Positions 62,779 to 64,000 of a stretch of 64,000 bases of DNA are shown piece after piece; within the stretch, counting starts at the first letter, position 1; each line of letters starts with the position of its first letter. The stretch comes from DATKYQ01 sp035528415 (lineage in GTDB: Bacteria; Myxococcota; B64-G9). The stretch covers positions 62,001 through 126,000 of the forward strand of contig DATKYQ010000022.1 in assembly GCA_035528415.1 (NCBI GenBank), written 5' to 3'. A model generated the notes under the pieces. It searched no databases, had not been told where the DNA came from, and worked only from the letters and a program-made list of their open reading frames with translations. The position numbers and the translations under genes are program-made.

Positions 62779-63960
62779 TCAAGTCACCGCCGCCCATACT
62801 TGCTCGATCTCGTCCAGCATGCGCGCCTGCAAGTAGCGCTTCTCGACCAGGCGCCGGCCCTCGGCGCCCATTGCCCGGGCCCCTTCGGGATGCGCAAGAA
62901 GATCGCAAAGCGCCCTGGCGAAGGCCACGGGATCGCGATCGGGCACCACCAGGCCCGTCCGGCCCGGCTCGATGCCGAAGGCCGCGCCGCGACATACCAC
63001 CAGCGGCACGCCGGCGGCGGCGGCGTTCAGGTTCTTTATGGGAAAGCCCGACCACGACGAGCGGGGCGTGGCCGCCACGCGGCAGCGACGCAACACGTCT
63101 CGCGTCGCCCGTGCATTCTGGGCGACTTCGACGTCGGTCAGATCGCCGGCTCCATGGCGCTCAGCCATGCGTTTTGCAGCGCGAGGGTCGTTGGGCGTCG
63201 CCAGCAGAAGACGTGCCCCGGGCACCTCGCGCACGACCCGGCGCATGGCGGCGAACAACACCGGCAGGTCCTGGTAAGCGTCCAGATTACCGGTGTAAGC
63301 GACGATCGGCCCCCGGGGGGAATCCCGGTCATCCGCGGACCGGCCGTCGCCGAGGTAATCCGTGTCGATCCCGGGCTCGACGACATGGATCCTCCCGGGT
63401 GGCATACCGCGTGCCGCCAGCGCCTCTCCCAACCGCCGGTGCAGAACTATCACTCGCCCTGCCAGGCGCGGGACGGACGAGTCGAGCCCACGGCCCAGTA
63501 TCGCGGCCAGCACGCGCGCGGCCCGTGAGTTGAAGTAACGAGGCAACTCGTCGGTCATCAGGTTGTGCGCGTGGTAGACGAGCGGCACACCGCAAATCAC
63601 GCCGGCGGCCCAGCCGGCCAGCGCCCCCTCGTAGTTGTGGGCGTGAATCAGCCGGCACTGGAATCTTCTAATCACTCCGACCGCGCGCATTACCAGCATG
63701 GCGTCGAGAAATGGCTTGAGCGCGTCCGGTCCGGAGCGCAAGCGCCTGTATCCGGGAATCATTCTCAGCCTGTGGATCTCGAAGGGCTCGTCTCGCTCGA
63801 AGGCCGCGTGCCCGTAACAAACCAGGTGCACTTCGTGCCCGCGCCGGGCCAGACCACGGGACATCTCGCCCACCAGGGCCTGGGTACCCTGACCGCTTGG
63901 GTAAGGCATGGCGGCCAGCATGGCTACCGGCAGGCGTCTGACCCTCATATCTTCATCCAT
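62779..63960 (-). CDS. GT4-family glycosyltransferase
   Basis: A 393-residue GT-B enzyme with PYPSGQGTQALVGEMSRGL, RLIHAHNYEGALAG, VVEPGIDTDYL, VAYTGNLDAYQDLPVLFAA and the C-terminal ESG-like region FPIKNLNAAAAGVPLV / PGRTGLVVPDRDP. It transfers sugar from a nucleotide sugar to a glycan or lipid acceptor; substrates are not evident. It starts 1 nt after the stop of the partial sulfatase-family gene at the right edge, so the two are coupled. Confidence 0.92.
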   Translation of the reverse strand: MDEDMRVRRLPVAMLAAMPYPSGQGTQALVGEMSRGLARRGHEVHLVCYGHAAFERDEPFEIHRLRMIPGYRRLRSGPDALKPFLDAMLVMRAVGVIRRFQCRLIHAHNYEGALAGWAAGVICGVPLVYHAHNLMTDELPRYFNSRAARVLAAILGRGLDSSVPRLAGRVIVLHRRLGEALAARGMPPGRIHVVEPGIDTDYLGDGRSADDRDSPRGPIVAYTGNLDAYQDLPVLFAAMRRVVREVPGARLLLATPNDPRAAKRMAERHGAGDLTDVEVAQNARATRDVLRRCRVAATPRSSWSGFPIKNLNAAAAGVPLVVCRGAAFGIEPGRTGLVVPDRDPVAFARALCDLLAHPEGARAMGAEGRRLVEKRYLQARMLDEIEQVWAAVT

Positions 63961-63961
63961 A

Positions 63962-64000
63962 TTACTGGGTATAACCCAGGGAGCGAAGCTGCTCCTCGGT
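63962..64000 (-). CDS. C-terminal end of a second sulfatase-family protein (partial)
   Basis: The last 12 codons and a TAA stop enter from the right edge: TEEQLRSLGYTQ. The ending matches that of the sulfatase-family protein at 58920-60326 (TREMLQSLGYTN). Only the tail is visible, so the call rests on that short match and on operon position. Confidence 0.6.
   Translation of the reverse strand, partial: TEEQLRSLGYTQ

Overview
The window is GC-rich, almost fully coding DNA. It probably comes from a Myxococcota-like or other former-deltaproteobacterial lineage, or a neighbouring candidate phylum. Three very large secreted proteins end in a MYXO-CTERM-type tail (Gly/Cys motif, one hydrophobic helix, basic cluster). 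There are many predicted lipoproteins, cysteine-rich and MopE-like repeats, a Ser/Thr kinase with PEGA domains, and strong AGGAGG-type ribosome binding sites. No rRNA, tRNA, CRISPR array or intact mobile element was seen. Species-level placement is not possible from the sequence alone.

Layout. 1-2226 (minus): a cysteine-rich secreted protein that runs off the left edge. 2320-6782 (minus): ADP-forming acyl-CoA synthetase, Bax inhibitor-1 family membrane protein and a shortened Tex-like S1 protein. 6899-12509: small secreted protein, an unknown protein, a TPR/Slt lytic transglycosylase, an iron-type alcohol dehydrogenase and a TPR protein. 12674-19779 (plus): invasin-like Ig/barrel protein, lipoprotein, response regulator, glycerol kinase (coupled by ATGA) and PEGA kinase. 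19903-24828: glutamine amidotransferase, an AAA ATPase/DUF4143 protein behind a tandem palindromic promoter, and a clostripain-like MYXO-CTERM lipoprotein with MopE-like repeats. 25253-34571 (minus): a tightly packed five-gene operon (Cys-rich MYXO-CTERM giant, CBM9-like lipoprotein, PEGA protein, radical SAM enzyme, glycosyltransferase). 34661-38227: GlmU, an outer-membrane barrel and a trypsin-like protease. 38224-52728 (minus): gingipain-type C25 protease with BACON repeats, two small paralogous lipoproteins, a beta-propeller/FGE-sulfatase-type lipoprotein, and a 2,076-residue phosphatase-like giant whose apparent natural start is cut off from the body of the gene by a ten-G tract. 52869-56989: CutA, a lipoprotein, adenosine deaminase, enoyl-CoA hydratase and an outer-membrane-type protein. 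57177-57568: remains of an IS91-type transposase and of a C25 protease. 57553-64000: three alkaline-phosphatase-superfamily enzymes, a PHP/DUF3604 protein and a GT4 glycosyltransferase, probably acting on a surface glycan or lipid.

Most striking signals: (1) the candidate phase-variable G10 switch at 52666-52675; (2) the five-gene coupled operon joining a surface giant to a radical SAM/glycosyltransferase pair; (3) two exact-geometry tandem palindromes, each overlapping a sigma70-like promoter, that abut the ATPase start; (4) a 94-bp near-duplicate that holds the 3' end of the PEGA kinase on one strand and the 3' end of a glycosyltransferase on the other; (5) promoters whose -10 box lies 6-8 nt from the ATG, suggesting leaderless transcripts.
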